From assembly GCA_037501455.1 (NCBI GenBank), contig CM074864.1, forward strand, positions 36,916,001 through 36,980,000: a stretch of 64,000 nucleotides of DNA, in the 5' to 3' direction. The stretch comes from Lantana camara. Its lineage: Eukaryota; Streptophyta; Magnoliopsida; Lamiales; Verbenaceae. Of this stretch, positions 37,513 through 49,800 are shown piece after piece (the first letter of the stretch is position 1; each line of letters begins with the position of its first letter). A program made the position numbers and the translations under genes. Under the pieces are notes generated by a model that was not told the DNA's origin, ran no database searches, and saw only the letters and a program-made list of their open reading frames with translations.

Positions 37513-38387
37513 AAACGCTAACCGGGATTTGAGAACTCATGAACCTCATAGCCGCATTGATATGTTTCGGTGGTCGGGCCTTGGAAACCCGTCCACCACC
37601 CGGAGGAAGAAGGTGTATATGAATGATTATGATCATGTTATGTATGAGCACAAAAGATATATGTATGATAATGAATGATTGAATAATTGATTATGAATAC
37701 ACAAGGTGTTGGTTGGAGATTGTGCACGCCCACTCGCCGGGCTGTAAACCCTTATGAACAATTATGAATGAATATGAACGTCGTAATACCGTTGATGTTT
37801 TCTTTTGTTTTAACCACTTGGGAAATTCTTATCAAACTTCATACGGGATTAGGGCTTGCATGTATGTGTTTAATTTATGCGATATTATATCTTATGCCCC
37901 ATTTTATACCCACCAGTCTCCTTTAGACTGAACCCGGTTGTTTTCAGTTGTTTTGTGCAGGTATAGGAGTGTTAGGCGGGAATACAAGTCGTCTAGGTCT
38001 TGCATTTATGTTTAGCACTTCTTTTCAGTCTCATATATTCATACTCTTATTGCTATTTTGTATATGATCATAGTATAGCATGGAGTGTCATGATTTGTAG
38101 GCCGTGAGTGCCGTTGAATATTTGAATGCTTTTGTATATCTATTTTTGGAGCTTGGTGGCTCATTGTATATATTATATGTCGTTCTTGCTTCTGCATTTT
38201 ATTTTAACTCTGATTTTATGTTATCTTGAGTTGATTGGTTTAAGGGTTAGTCCTGCCTAGCATAGCGTGTGTGTTGTGTCCTCGTTCGCCGTGGATTTGG
38301 CACGTGTATGGACTTTCATTTCATATACGGGTCGGGTCTCGATGCGGGGGGATGTGGTACTTTACGCTCGGGTGCTATATCCTTATG

Positions 38388-38400
38388 TGGTATTAGAGCC
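38388..38400 (+). promoter_or_regulatory. Primer-binding site of element B
   Basis: TGGTATTAGAGCC lies 8 bp after the LTR. It differs from the initiator tRNA-Met complement at one base (C to T), probably decay after insertion. Confidence 0.85.
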
Positions 38401-38593
38401 AAGGGTTGCAAAACCCGGGCTCTAGTGTCGTGTTGAGTCAGTTAAGTCATTCGGCTTTAGGAACAACTTGTCAATTTGTTGCATATGCATTGTTTACGTG
38501 CTTGTGTGCTTTAAATTCTGGATTTTGATCGAATTAATTGCACTTGCATGCATGGACTAAAAATAACATGTATTTTAGTGTTTCTTGAACAGG

Positions 38594-39640
38594 ATGCCTC
38601 CACGTAGACACCGTGAGAGATCTCCAGTGCACCGCCGTCATCATGACCGATCCCCTACGCCTCCACCCCAACCATAAGCACCACCGGTGGACATGGGAAA
38701 TTTCATGGAAGCGGTTTTCAATTATGTCGAGCATAGGAGGGCTCAAGCTCCTCCACCAAACCATAATAATAGAGATCCTCATGGGGTGTTTCTGAGCTAC
38801 AACCCCCCTCGGTTTTCTGGTTCTATTGATGATGCAGTTTCAGAGGGTTGGTTAATTCGATTAGAGAGGATATTTGGAGTCCGACAGTTTACTACGTAAG
38901 AGAAGGCTCAATTTGCTATATTCCAACTTGATGGAGATGCGTATGAATGGTGGGAACGAACAAGAGAGAAACTTGAAGTGGATGAAGAGGAGGTGACTTG
39001 GGAGGCCTTCAAGCGAGAATTTAGAGAATGCTTTGTACCGGAAGTAGTGAGAGAAAGGAAGGAGCAAGAATTCATGGATCTAAAGCAGGGCGCGCGTACG
39101 GTAACTCAATATCTTGTCGTATTTAATAGACTTGGGAAATATGCTCCTCACGTCACCCGTGATGAGAAGAGAAAATCAAGGAAGTTCATTACGGGGTTAA
39201 GACAGGATTTGAGACACGGTCAAGCGGGTCACAACTTTGAGTCATTTACCGACACCGTGCAAAGAGCTTTGGTTCAAGAGGAGGAATTCAAGAAGAAGGA
39301 TCCGATTTTTAGAGCTCCAATGGGAAGAGGTTCCGGATCGAATTCGGGAAAGAGGCCGATGATTCAAGCTACTCCCCCTCCTAAGGGTCCGTTTAAGAAG
39401 CCAAGAATGGGAGGACCAACTCCACCGGTTCTAAAAGCTTCGCCTGCACCAACGAGGGATCGACAAGGTCCGAGTGAGGCGAGATTGGCTCAAGCTCCAT
39501 GTACACATTGTGGAGGACCAACTCACAATTTCTATAACTGTCGGAGGAGGTTGAATTTGTGCCTCATATGCGGGAAGGGCGACCATATGGTGGAGACATG
39601 TCCCTACAAGAACCCCGGATTTCAGAAAGGAGTTCAAAGG
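38594..39640 (+). pseudogene. gag: Element B gag, broken
   Basis: Opens with MPPRRHRERSP, as in A. Stops at 38675-38677 and 38897-38899 lie in one otherwise continuous frame. The capsid region ([11 protein letters not shown] and an [14 protein letters not shown] stretch) is followed by a Pro-rich linker and two CX2CX4HX4C knuckles at 39500-39541 and 39560-39601. From 38978 the frame is open into pol for 633 codons, so gag and pol form one polyprotein. Confidence 0.92.
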
Positions 39641-39649
39641 CCAATGATT

Positions 39650-40833
39650 CAGGCTCGTGCTTATGCCCTCGAGGGTGAGGAGCAAGATGCAGAGATTGAT
39701 CCCACAGCTGTGGTAGAAGGTACCCTATGCATACATAACATGAACATTCATGCACTCTTTGATCCGGGTGCCACACATTCCTTTATTTCTTGTGACTTAG
39801 TTGCTACTCTGTGCTTGCTTGTTATTTGTCTTTCTTCTTGTTATTTGTTGAGTTCGCCACTGGGTGGTAGTCTTCAGACAGAACAGTTGGTTCGGGAGTG
39901 TTCAGTTCTGATTGAAGGGAAAAAATATCCGGCAGATTTAATTGTTATGCCTATGAAGAGGTATGGAGTTATTTTGGGTATGGACTGGTTGTCCAGGCAT
40001 CGGGCCAATGTTGATTGTTTTGCGAAGAAGGTGATTTTGGGTAATGAATTGGTGATTGGTAGTGGATCAAGAACGGTACCTCTCTTATCTTATATGGAAG
40101 CTCACAAGTTGATGAGAGAAGGAGCAACGGGATTTATTGCTTACCTTCTGAATAGGCCGAAAGATCAAGTTAAGTTGGAGGATACCGCGGTTGTTAAGGA
40201 TTTTTCCGATGTGTTTCCAGAAAATTTGAGTTCTTTACCACCAGACCGTGAGATCGAATTTGTTATTGACTTATATCCAGGATCCACACCGTATTCTAAG
40301 ACTCCGTATCGGATGGCACCGGCCGAATTGAAAGAGTTAAAGATTCAATTAAAGGAATTGCTCAAAGTTGGATATATACGGCCAAGTTCGTCACCTTGGG
40401 GTGCTCCGGTTCTCTTTGTTATGAAAAAGGATGGAACCTTAAGAATGTGTATAGATTACCGGGAGCTTAATCGGATGACTGTAAAGAATAAGTATCCTTT
40501 GCCCCATATTGAGGATTTATTCGACATGTTACAAGGTTCGGGGGTATACTCAAAATTGGACTTGAGACAAGGATACTATCAATTGAAGATCCGGGAAGAG
40601 GACATTCCGAAGACGGGATTTAACAACCGGTATGGACACTACGAGTTCGTAGTGATGCCTTTTGGATTGACTAATGCTCCGGCTGCTTTTATGAATATGA
40701 TGCATCAAATTTTTCGGCCCTATTTGGACAAGTTTGTGGTAATAGTCATCGATGACATCTTGGTTTACTCGAGAACTCCGGAGGATCATGCCAGGCACCT
40801 CAGAATTGTGTTGGGTACCTTAAGAGAACATCG
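39650..40833 (+). pseudogene. pol: Element B pol: protease and first half of RT
   Basis: Same frame as gag. The protease site [10 protein letters not shown] is at 39761. The RT has [26 protein letters not shown] and, where A has FIDD, VIDD at 40745-40756, a change at the YxDD catalytic motif. A one-base loss near 40833 shifts the frame just before [12 protein letters not shown] sequence; the downstream frame then runs to the F insertion. Confidence 0.92.
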
Positions 40834-42643
40834 GTTTATGCTAAGTTTAGCAAATGCGAGTTCTGGATTGATCAGGTAGCATTTTTGGGCCATATTATCT
40901 CAAGGACAGGCTTGGAAGTAGATCCTTCTAAGATTGAGACGGTTATCCAATGGCAAAGCCCGAAAAATGCTTCAGAAGTAAGGAGTTTCTTGGGTTTGGC
41001 TGGCTACTATCGGAGATTCGTTCAGGATTTCTCAAAGATTGCGGCTCCTTTAACCCGATTGACTAAGAAGGTGGTTAAGTTTGAGTGGGACGAGGCATGT
41101 GAGACTAGCTTTCAACTTTTAAAGGAAAAGTTGACCACCGCTCCTGTATTAGCGCTTCTCGAAGGTACAGAAGGATATACAGTTTATACGGATGCCTCAA
41201 AGGAAGGTTTGGGATGTGTGTTGATGCAGAATGGAAGAGTAATCGCCTATGCCTCAAGGAAATTGAAAGAGCATGAACAGAACTACCCTACTCACGATTT
41301 GGAATTAGCGGCAGTGATCTTTGCTTTGGGTAAGTGGAGACACTATCTTTATGGAATTTCATTCGAGGTCTTTTCCGATAACAAGAGTCTCCAATACTTA
41401 TTCTCACAAAAGGAATTGAATAAGAGACAACGGCGTTGGATGGAACTTTTGGCGGATTATGAGTGTACAATCCGATACCATCCCGACAAAGCCAATTTGG
41501 TCGCGGATGAGCTTAGTCGGAAAGCTAGCGTGTCCAATGTGAAAGTGGAAATTAGAGATGAGAATGAGTTGTTCAGACTGAGGGCTAGTATTCGGAATAT
41601 TACGGTTCAACCAGATCTTAAACAGAGATTTTTTGTTGCTCAGAGGATTGATCCCGAGGTTCAGAAATTAGCTGAGAAAGCTCGAGCTGATTCAGAGTGT
41701 CCGTTTGGGTTTGATGATACGGGACTTCTAAGATTCAAGAATAGAGTTGTTGTCCCGGAAGAGTTAAAAAGGATTATTCTTGAGGAAGCCCGTCGGTCAG
41801 GGTATTCGATACATCCCGGAGGGAACAAAATATATAAGGATCTTAAGCAATTCTATTGGTGGAATGGTTTGAAACGGGATGTTATCAACTTCATGAAACA
41901 TTGTATGACCTGTCAAGTGGTAAAGGCAGAACATCAAAAGCCATCGGGGCTACTTCAACCATTGCCTATCCCGGAGTGGAAATGGGAGCAAATAGCCATG
42001 GATTTTGTTTCGGGATTACCAAAAGTGAGTGGAGGTTTTGATGGAATTTGGGTTATCGTGGACAGGTTGACAAAATCAGCTCATTTTCTTGCTATCAGAA
42101 TGTCCGATAAAGTGACTAAATTGGCCAAGAGATATAATGAAGAGATTGTCAGGCTTCATGGTGTACCTCTTAGTATTGTCTCAGATCGGGATCCCAGATT
42201 TACTTCACGGTTATGGCAAGAATTACAGAAGTGTTTGGGAACAAGGCTTCAATTCAGTATAGCTTTCCATCCTCAGACCGATGGACAATCGGAAAGGTTG
42301 ATTAAGTATCTGGAGGACCTGTTAAGAGCATGTGCATTGGACTTTCAAAGCTCGTGGAATGAACAGTTGCCGTTAATCGAGTTTGCTTACAACAATAGCT
42401 ATCAAGCCTCGATTGAAATAGCCCCTTATGAAGCTCTTTATGGACGTAAATGTCGATCTTCGTTGTTCTTTGACTTGGAGGAATGGAATTGGACCAAGCA
42501 AGAAGGGATTAAAAGAGGAGAAAAGAAGGAAAAACCCTCTAAGGCTGTACAAGAGGCTATTGACAAGGTCCAGATAATTAGACAACGGATGAAGGCCGCA
42601 CAGGATCGACAAAAGAGTTATGCAGATCTTCGGAGGAAGAATT
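40834..42643 (+). pseudogene. pol: Element B pol: rest of RT, RNase H, integrase core, cut by F
   Basis: Open for about 600 codons in the shifted frame. RNase H has [11 protein letters not shown]. The integrase zinc domain keeps the second His and Cys-x2-Cys, but the first His of HHCC is Arg ([14 protein letters not shown] has His there). The catalytic Asp, Asp and Glu are at 42001, 42184 and 42292 with D,D(35)E spacing. Coding ends at 42643, where F starts; apparent codons after that belong to the F LTR. Confidence 0.92.
42639..42643. repeat. Target-site duplication of element F, left copy (GAATT)
   Basis: GAATT is repeated at 52590-52594 after the 3' LTR of F. Removing F and one copy restores the reading frame of the B integrase. 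Confidence 0.9.
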
Positions 42644-43800
42644 TGTTAGGAATAGTGTCCTAGAAAGCCGATTAGTCATAATCCGTTTTGGGACTTTCCT
42701 AGTATCACAGACAATCTTTGGATAATATACGATTGATTAATGTCATAGGCAAACACTTCTTTATATGCCAATACGCGTTTTGTGTGTTTCCATTACGTGC
42801 GCATGTATGAGAGCTCCCCTAATCCTGATGACTTTAGGACTCTACCATTTAGGTGAAATGGTTCATGAAACGAGCCCTATATCACATAAGTCATGATTAG
42901 TAAAATACTCCAAGCCGATGAGTCCTACAGACAGTGGGAGTGTCAACCTGACTCCTCTAAGGCTTGCTTGTGGGATCACGCCCTTAAGAAGGACCACCTT
43001 GTTTCATGGAGGTGCAAAGTGTATAGTTGATACGTGCGTGATACATGAGGGTGCTTACTTTAATAAGTAAGTTCACTGAGGTGCCCCGTGTGAGAACATT
43101 CCTAAATGGGAAAGGAAGTTTCTATTTCAGGAAATGGAAACTTCCAGATTAGGAAATACCTCACGAGTCATTGATGTGATTAATTGATCCTTAGACTTGA
43201 GGTTCCATGTTACTTTATGAGTTAACTCTGTAGTCTTTGGTATAAGCTTTAAAGGGTGTCGCCTTAGACAACTGATTCAAGGCTTATGCTAGGGCTGCAC
43301 AAGTGACTCATGAAAGTGAATGAGAATCAAGAAAGGACCTACACTTGCATTTGCAAGGTGATCTCTTATTGTGTAAGTCATTGATATGTCATATGGAGTC
43401 CTTGGCCAAGGCAGTAGATCAAGACATCAAGAAAAGGGTTTCTTGGATTGAGATCAAATGGATATGAAATGCACTTAGCTTTAAGACCGGATTATTAGGG
43501 TTCTGAGTATTCCCTTGCCCTAGATCTTGGTTGAGAGATAGTAAGTAGGAGGATTGTTTCTCACATGAATCAATGACTTAAAGGTTCTGTCGAATCCGAA
43601 CATTCCAATTCAGCTAGGGGTTAAACACCTGTTGCTAGACTATGGTCGTTTAATCTGTGGACTGATTAATTAATTAGTGAATTAATTAACTAGGGTCATT
43701 GCTAATTGAATTAAGAACCTAGAGGGTCACACACAACAACTTGGTTACATGAGTTGAGGCTTAAAAATAATTAAACGAGTTAATCGAGCCTAGAGGGTTC

Positions 43801-43872
43801 CACACGTGTGAAACCACACGTGTGGGTCACGTGATTGGACACGTGTCATTGTGACACGTGTGCCACACGTGA
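43801..43872 (+). promoter_or_regulatory. G-box cluster in the F LTR
   Basis: Six ACGTG cores in about 72 bp, several within longer palindromes such as CCACACGTGTGG. G-boxes bind plant bZIP and bHLH factors and often give light, stress or ABA response. The cluster lies about 330-400 bp before the TATA box and is also seen in M and N. Inducibility is inferred. Confidence 0.65.
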
Positions 43873-44200
43873 TTGTTTAATGATATATTAAATAATTAAT
43901 TTGTTAATTATTTAATAGACTTTGGTTTAATTTTGAATTAAAAAGAAAGTCTTATTTTGGAGAAAATAATCTAGTTAATTAATTATGAATTAATTAATTA
44001 GATAAAATAAGTTATTTATTTTAAATAAATAAAGTATAAAATTATCCAAAAATAGTTTGGATATTTTTAGCTCTCTTGAAAGTTGATTTGAATTAGAATT
44101 CAAAGTCAAAGTTGGAAAATACTTGATGATCAAGTAAATAGGAGAGAGAGGGACCAAATCCTTGCCCAACAAGGACTAGGTTCGGTGTCCCTCCCCTTTG

Positions 44201-44229
44201 CCTATATATAGGGGAGCTCATGCTCCCCT
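44201..44229 (+). promoter_or_regulatory. TATA box overlapping a perfect hairpin in the F LTR
   Basis: CTATATATAG is followed without a gap by AGGGGAGC-TCAT-GCTCCCCT, a perfect 8-bp stem with a 4-base loop. It is repeated in the 3' LTR (about 51865-51895) and in M (near 14531). Confidence 0.75.
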
Positions 44230-44926
44230 TTAGAGCTAATGAAATTCTTTTGGTTCATGTGTTGAACACCATCCTTTCTCCAAGATAAACGAAATCCTAG
44301 GTTAAGCCTAAACACTAACTAGAGAACTAGCATCCTTACTAGTTAGATTGTAGCCAAGTTGGTGGACTATCTCTAGAGAGCTTCAAGTTAGAAGTTTTGA
44401 AGATTCGAGCTTTACCAAAAAGTGGGGATCAAGCAAAACGATCAGAAGGGATGATGAAACGATTCTGAACCCGACATGAAACGAATGAAAAAAACGAACC
44501 AAAGAAGATGGCGAAAACCGTTCGTCCATATCCTGAAGGATGAATTTTTTCACGAGGGTTTTGTGACTGGCAGTTTTCTACTTTCGCAAAACTGGTTTTC
44601 GAAGGGAGTTTCAATCATCTCTTTCTCGTTTCATGTTTCTTTCATTATGTTATATTGTTAAGAACATCCCTAACATGATTTGAATCTAGGATGGTATGGA
44701 TTGCTATCCCGACAATGGATTCTGAAGTAGAAAGAGACTTTCGAGGGACGGGTTGTCAAGCCGCGAGAAGAGCGTTCTTGGGTGGCTTGAAACGCTTCAA
44801 GAAAGAATAAAAGAAAAGTAAGTTTTCTATCTCTACGAATTTGGTTACACGATTGCGAGTCCCAGATCCTTTTGTTGGGAAAATTTTTTAAATTCCGCTG
44901 CTTTCTGATTCGTGTTTTCCAACAAG

Positions 44927-44939
44927 TGGTATCAGAGCC
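44927..44939 (+). promoter_or_regulatory. Primer-binding site of element F
   Basis: TGGTATCAGAGCC two bases after the 5' LTR; perfect initiator tRNA-Met complement. Confidence 0.92.
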
Positions 44940-45194
44940 ACCTCGTTAATCGTGTTTCTGATTCGTCTCAATTATTCTGAATTTGGTAGAAATTCTTAGG
45001 CTTAGATGCAAATTAGGTATTCATGAGTTCTTTTAGAAAGCCTGAAATACGAAACTGTAATTTTTCCTGAATTTCTGAAACTGTTTTCTTAAATTGTGTT
45101 TTTGAAAACCGTTTTGATTGAAATATGTTTAAATCGAATTTTTTAATTTTGGATTGAATTGGTTTTGAGAAACCTGGACACGAAACGGAACACA

Positions 45195-45390
45195 AAAAGG
45201 ACGAGCCTAGGCGTGCTAGCACGTCGCACGCCCAGGCCCGCCGCTGCCGCCCAGCTCCTCCCGCAACCGTGCGGGAGCCGTCCCGGGCGCGCCCGTCCCG
45301 CAACCGCGCGGGACGCCTGCCCAGCCCGCCTAGTCGCGGCGGGCGCTGCTGCGCGAAAGTGCCTCGCACGGCTAGGCCCCTTTTCGGGCC
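45195..45390 (+). other. GC-rich structured island in the F leader
   Basis: About 200 bp of very GC-rich DNA in an AT-rich element, 260 nt after the primer-binding site. It can fold into GCCTAGGCGTGC with GCACGCCCAGGC (45204-45237) and two related hairpins, CTCCCGCA-ACCG-TGCGGGAG (45258-45277) and GTCCCGC with GCGGGAC (45295-45314). The location fits a packaging or dimerisation signal. ORFs in it (45159-45437, 45013-45369) look like by-products of GC bias. Confidence 0.7.
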
Positions 45391-46564
45391 CGTTTTCGTG
45401 TTTCGTGTTTTTGTGTTTTCGGTCCGTAAAATCCTGATTTAAATTTTATTTTAATTTTATCTTTTAAAATCAGTTTTGCTAAAATAAAATTATTTTAAAA
45501 TTTTGATTAAATTGGGATTTTTGAGAAATTAAGCGATTTAAATTTTGGAAAAATTACAATCTTTATTTTCTGAAAATAATGAAAGAATAAAATTATTAAT
45601 TTTGGAAATTAATTGGAATTTTATTGGTTTGTTGTTTTTCGGGTTTTATTGAAAAGGCTCTTGAACAAGAATTGCATCTAAGTCGTGTTTTAAGTCATTA
45701 GGACTTGAAACGAGAATTTTAATTTATTGGCTAAATTTAAATTCTCGCAAAAGCATGTTAGGTGATCATGGGTTTAGACTTATGTATGGTTTTAATTTAT
45801 GCACATGGATGGTTTAAATTGGGGTTGGAGCCCTATAGTTGCGTTTTTCAATTGAGGCTGGAGCCTCACTTTTGTGCGTACTGTTATGTGATTTATTATG
45901 TGGCTTTCCATATTACTGTTTTTTAGGCCGGGGTATGCCCCGTGTAATTGTCTAAGGCCAATATGAAGATTGAGCCTTATTACTTTATGTCTTTTTCCTT
46001 TTATTGTAATTTGAGAGTGGAGATAGGTGGTGAGGTTTTATTTTCATTTTGGAGACAATGCACCCATGGAGTAAGATGGACCACATTCAAGTAACAAGGA
46101 GGCCATAAGTGAAGACCCCTCAAAATGTTAGGGAGGGGAATCTCAATTGTTAAATGTATTAGAGATAGGGCTCGTATTTTGTTACCGCTTTCCCTTATGT
46201 GATTTAAACTGTTTATGTGGCATGTATGTTAGAACTTGTGATTGTGGAGTGGCTCCCACATATCACGCATAAGATAGGTAGAACCCATGATCATTACATG
46301 TTAGTATCATGCTAGGACATGTTATCTGTTTATGTGCTTGTTTGATATGCATTTAAGTGTACTTGCATTAATCAAGACTAATAAAATTGGATAACATATA
46401 TGTTGGTGAGGTCGAACCGGATAACTCTCCGGTTGATTCGAAAATTCCCATTAAATATTAAGCTAATTTCGAACAAATAGGTGTTTAATTCGAGATGCAA
46501 ATTTTGAATTAAATTCCTAGCATTCCATCAATAGGTTTTAAGTTTAGTAAGTAAAGCTAGTTAT

Positions 46565-46887
46565 TGTCCGCGAGTCGTGGGATAGCTAGTGGAGCTTATT
46601 AGTTCTTAGTTACCTAGTTAATCATTTTAAATGGTCAATATTTCGTGGTCAATTTTAGCAAGGGCGATGTCCGCGAGTCGTGGGTCGTTCGAACTAAGTT
46701 TTGGTCATGATCTTATGATTGATGGGTCTAGCTTAACGCCTAAGTAAATATGGATGTCGCACGAGTCGTGGGTCCATATTGAAAGATAGGTGATGCAAAA
46801 AACAATTACTAAGAATTCTAAAGGTGTTAGAATTGGTAAGTTGTACCTACCTAGGGTTCTTACTTAGAATGTCCGCGAGTCGTGGGT
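46565..46887 (+). repeat. Four spaced copies of TGTCCGCGAGTCGTGGGT in F
   Basis: Copies at 46565-46581, 46668-46685, 46755-46773 (TGTCGCACGAGTCGTGGGT, diverged) and 46870-46887, with spacings of 103, 87 and 115. The sequence between copies is unrelated, so this is not a simple tandem array. Confidence 0.85.
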
Positions 46888-49800
46888 TCGAGGTAAAATG
46901 CCTAGGATCTTAGTACCCATTGGGAAACGTGTTCCTCTTAGATCTTTGGGAATTATAGATCTTTGAAAAACAGTGGGAGCTACATTAGATTAAAGACCTT
47001 ATCTTTTGTATATCGTTATAATTCAGCATGCCCACATTTTCTCTACTTAGCATTTAGGTTGTAGTTCTGTGATTCTCTACAATATGAAATGCAAACCCAT
47101 TCGTATCCATCCTAAAGTCAAACAAGTTGACTAAGTCCTAACTAACTCTAAAATAGCTTTGGATCCTAAAATTCGTTTTAGAATCCGAAAGGAGAAATTG
47201 TTCTCTATAAGGCGAGATTCATTTATTTGAAAATTCGACCCGGGCCAAAAGAGAAGCAACCTGAGGTGAATGGATTTTTCCAAACCACTTAAGAGCAATT
47301 GAACCACCTCATAAAAATGTTACAAGGTATAACATTATGGAATTATACAATATTCCAAATGAGGAAACAAGTGCACATGAACAAGGTCTAAAGATCTTAT
47401 TTGAAGATCTTATGGTCTCGATCATCAACCGAGAAAAGAGTTCTCAATGCACTGATTGCTTACATTGCTTCCACCATCATTCAAACCCTTTATGCTCAAC
47501 TACAATGATGCTAATGTAGCATAGTTAATCATTTAGTTGATAATGGTTGAGAGCATCCTTAAGAAGGAATAAAAGGTTGAGATGGTTAATTCTTCTTCTA
47601 AACTCCCTAAGTTAAAGGCTTGAAGGCCTAAAGAAGAAGAAACCCTTAAGAGCCCAATGGAGGGGCATGTAAGGGGTACGCCCAAAAGACACTAGAGATC
47701 AAATAGGACGTTTGCTTCTATGATAGCAAATAAGGACTTTGAAAGGGAACTGCCAAGAGTATGAGTACTCTGAAATGTTACCTCGTTTAGTAATTCTACT
47801 AGGAATAGAATTCACTAGTCTTGAGTCAATTCTACATAATCTGTTGTGCAAAGACTCAAGGCACTAATGTTCTGAACATACAACGAGATAACAAAAGTAA
47901 GTAAGATGACAAAACTTCGAATTACTTTGGAACGTTGAGATATAAAAGGATTAGCAAGTCAGACACCTTAGGATCATTCTATGAAAATGAACCTATAGAG
48001 TTGACTTCCTGTGAATCCTGTCCTGAGGGAAGCGTTCCTGAATCCCATTTATAAGAAACGTGGAACGTTCCAAAAAATTATACTGGATTTCGATCCATGC
48101 TGATGAGTGTAAGATGCTTAATGTAAGCACTAGATACAATCGTCAGTTTAATCATTATGAATGAATGTACTTGTTGAAGTACATATTCGAAACTTATATG
48201 AAATTCTTAGAATTTCAAAAGGAGGTTAGGAACCGAAGTAGTCATAAGTTATAGGCAAATCGATATGATCGAGATAGCCAATATCTTATCAACTAATTCC
48301 TTAGTCATCTTAGAAATAATAGGATTGTCTCTCAGTAAACTAATTCGAGAACACCTTAGTGTTTCCGAATGAGGGAATGAAACCTTATAGGATATGGTCC
48401 ATTCCATAGTAAGCTTTACTGACTTATAATCATTCTAGGAATAAACTCCCAGAATATGCAGTTAGAGATTTTGAATTTAGTACCTTCCAAAATCAGTCCT
48501 TTAGTTGCACTATGCAATGTGGCACACCAAATTCCCTAATTATTCTTGTCCAAGAATTTAGTGGAATCCTCTTAAGTAAAGAGGATAGTGGGAGATAGGC
48601 TTGAAATGAGTTCAAGTTTATACAAACAATATTGGATATCATTTCTGCGATTCCCTTAGACAAAGGTTGTTTGTCTCAAGGTATGTATCTTTCTTAAGGA
48701 ATCGTTCCTATAGAAGAAGAAAGACAAGCAAGCAGACCTCAAAGAAATTTGAGAATAAATATCCACACCACATATAGAAGAAACGAGCCCATCTGATAAA
48801 ACTTAGCCAAACTTTAGAGCATGTACACGTGTGAAACCCTTCTCTTAAGACGTGTTTAGAACGCGTTCCTGGATAGCCAAGGAATTACTTGAAGAGGAGA
48901 CACTGTCAGATTTGGAATCTGAGTAGTGAAAGCAAGCCTTGAAATCCAATATGGATTCCATATACTCAAACCAAGTTTTGACCTTGGTTGATCCACCTGA
49001 TAGGATCAAGCTCGTGGAACTTCGAGTGAATGAAAGCATTACAACCTTCTTGACGATTAAAATGCAAAAGTCCATTTGGATTATGTTTACCACATCCTCA
49101 TATTCTGACTATGAGATATGATAAATGAACATGAGAACTATCTTGTTCAATGTGAGATTGAAAGAGACTGAAATAAGGTATTTCTATAAATCTCATATTC
49201 AGTGGGAGTATGCATAAGGTATGTAAATCCCTAAATCAATCTGTGGATTGATAAAAGCTTCTAGGAGTTAGACAATTCGATTCCATAGGATAGTCAAATC
49301 ATTTGACACAGATGGAAGTCGAATAAGTCTCAAAAGTGTACATAAGAAAGTTAGTGATGTAAGAGTCAATTTTGGTTCTTTAGAAAACGACATCCTTCTC
49401 ATTAGGAATGTCAAGGATGACGTGAAAGTTACCAATTTTTGTTTAAGAAACAATTTGACATGAAAGATCTTAGTGATTATCCTAAATTCTCGACATTCAG
49501 ATCTATAGAAGATAGATCTAAGAGACAGCACTAAAAGGAGTTTAGTATAGATAATGGAACTTCTCTTTTGAAGAGTATGTGTCCTAAGATAACTTTAAGA
49601 AAGTTAGAATGTCCAAAATCCCTTTAAGTGAAAGGGTGCATAATGTATGAAAAGTTATGTACTAAATTAGATATGGCGCAACACTAAGCGTAGTAGGCCG
49701 AATCTAATATGACCTCAGAGAAGGTCATTAGATTTCTGTAAAGGATGTCCTCAGATTACTTGAGAAGAAATGAGGATATGTATTAGTTTACAAAGCCCAC

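Larger units (their letters stand above)
35676..37960 (+). other. Putative intron inside the LTR of element B
   Basis: Left edge CAAG|GTAAGC and right edge TTTTGTGCAG|GT, after the run TTGTTTTCAGTTG. Same relative layout as 2291-4125 in A, although B and A LTRs are otherwise strongly diverged. Splicing is inferred. Confidence 0.4.
34711..38379 (+). repeat. Element B 5' LTR (Ty3/gypsy chromovirus, 3669 bp)
   Basis: Starts TGTAACGCCCCG after CTGTC (34706-34710) and ends GGTGCTATA, with the terminal CA mutated. The 3' copy is 53068-56762; divergence is roughly 2% by eye plus (TA)n length differences. It contains a donor-like AAG|GTAAG (35675/35676), palindromes (36311-36440), a (TA)n run (about 36663-36702), the covarying hairpin (37488-37512) and an acceptor-like TGTGCAG|G (37960/37961). 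Confidence 0.95.
42644..44924 (+). repeat. Element F 5' LTR (copia type, 2281 bp)
   Basis: TGTTAGGAATAG...TTTTCCAACA. The 3' LTR (50309-52589) has exactly the same length and about 20 differences by eye (about 0.9%). It carries a G-box cluster at 43801-43872, a TATA box in CCTATATATAGG (44201-44212) and an 8-bp-stem hairpin at 44210-44229. Transcription probably starts near 44235. Confidence 0.95.

Noticed and set aside
42644..42663. Last codons of the 592-codon ORF of element B
   Set aside because: They read into the LTR of F and are not part of integrase.
45159..45437. Arg/Pro/Ala-rich ORFs on both strands
   Set aside because: Produced by the GC-rich island in the F leader, where stops are rare in every frame.
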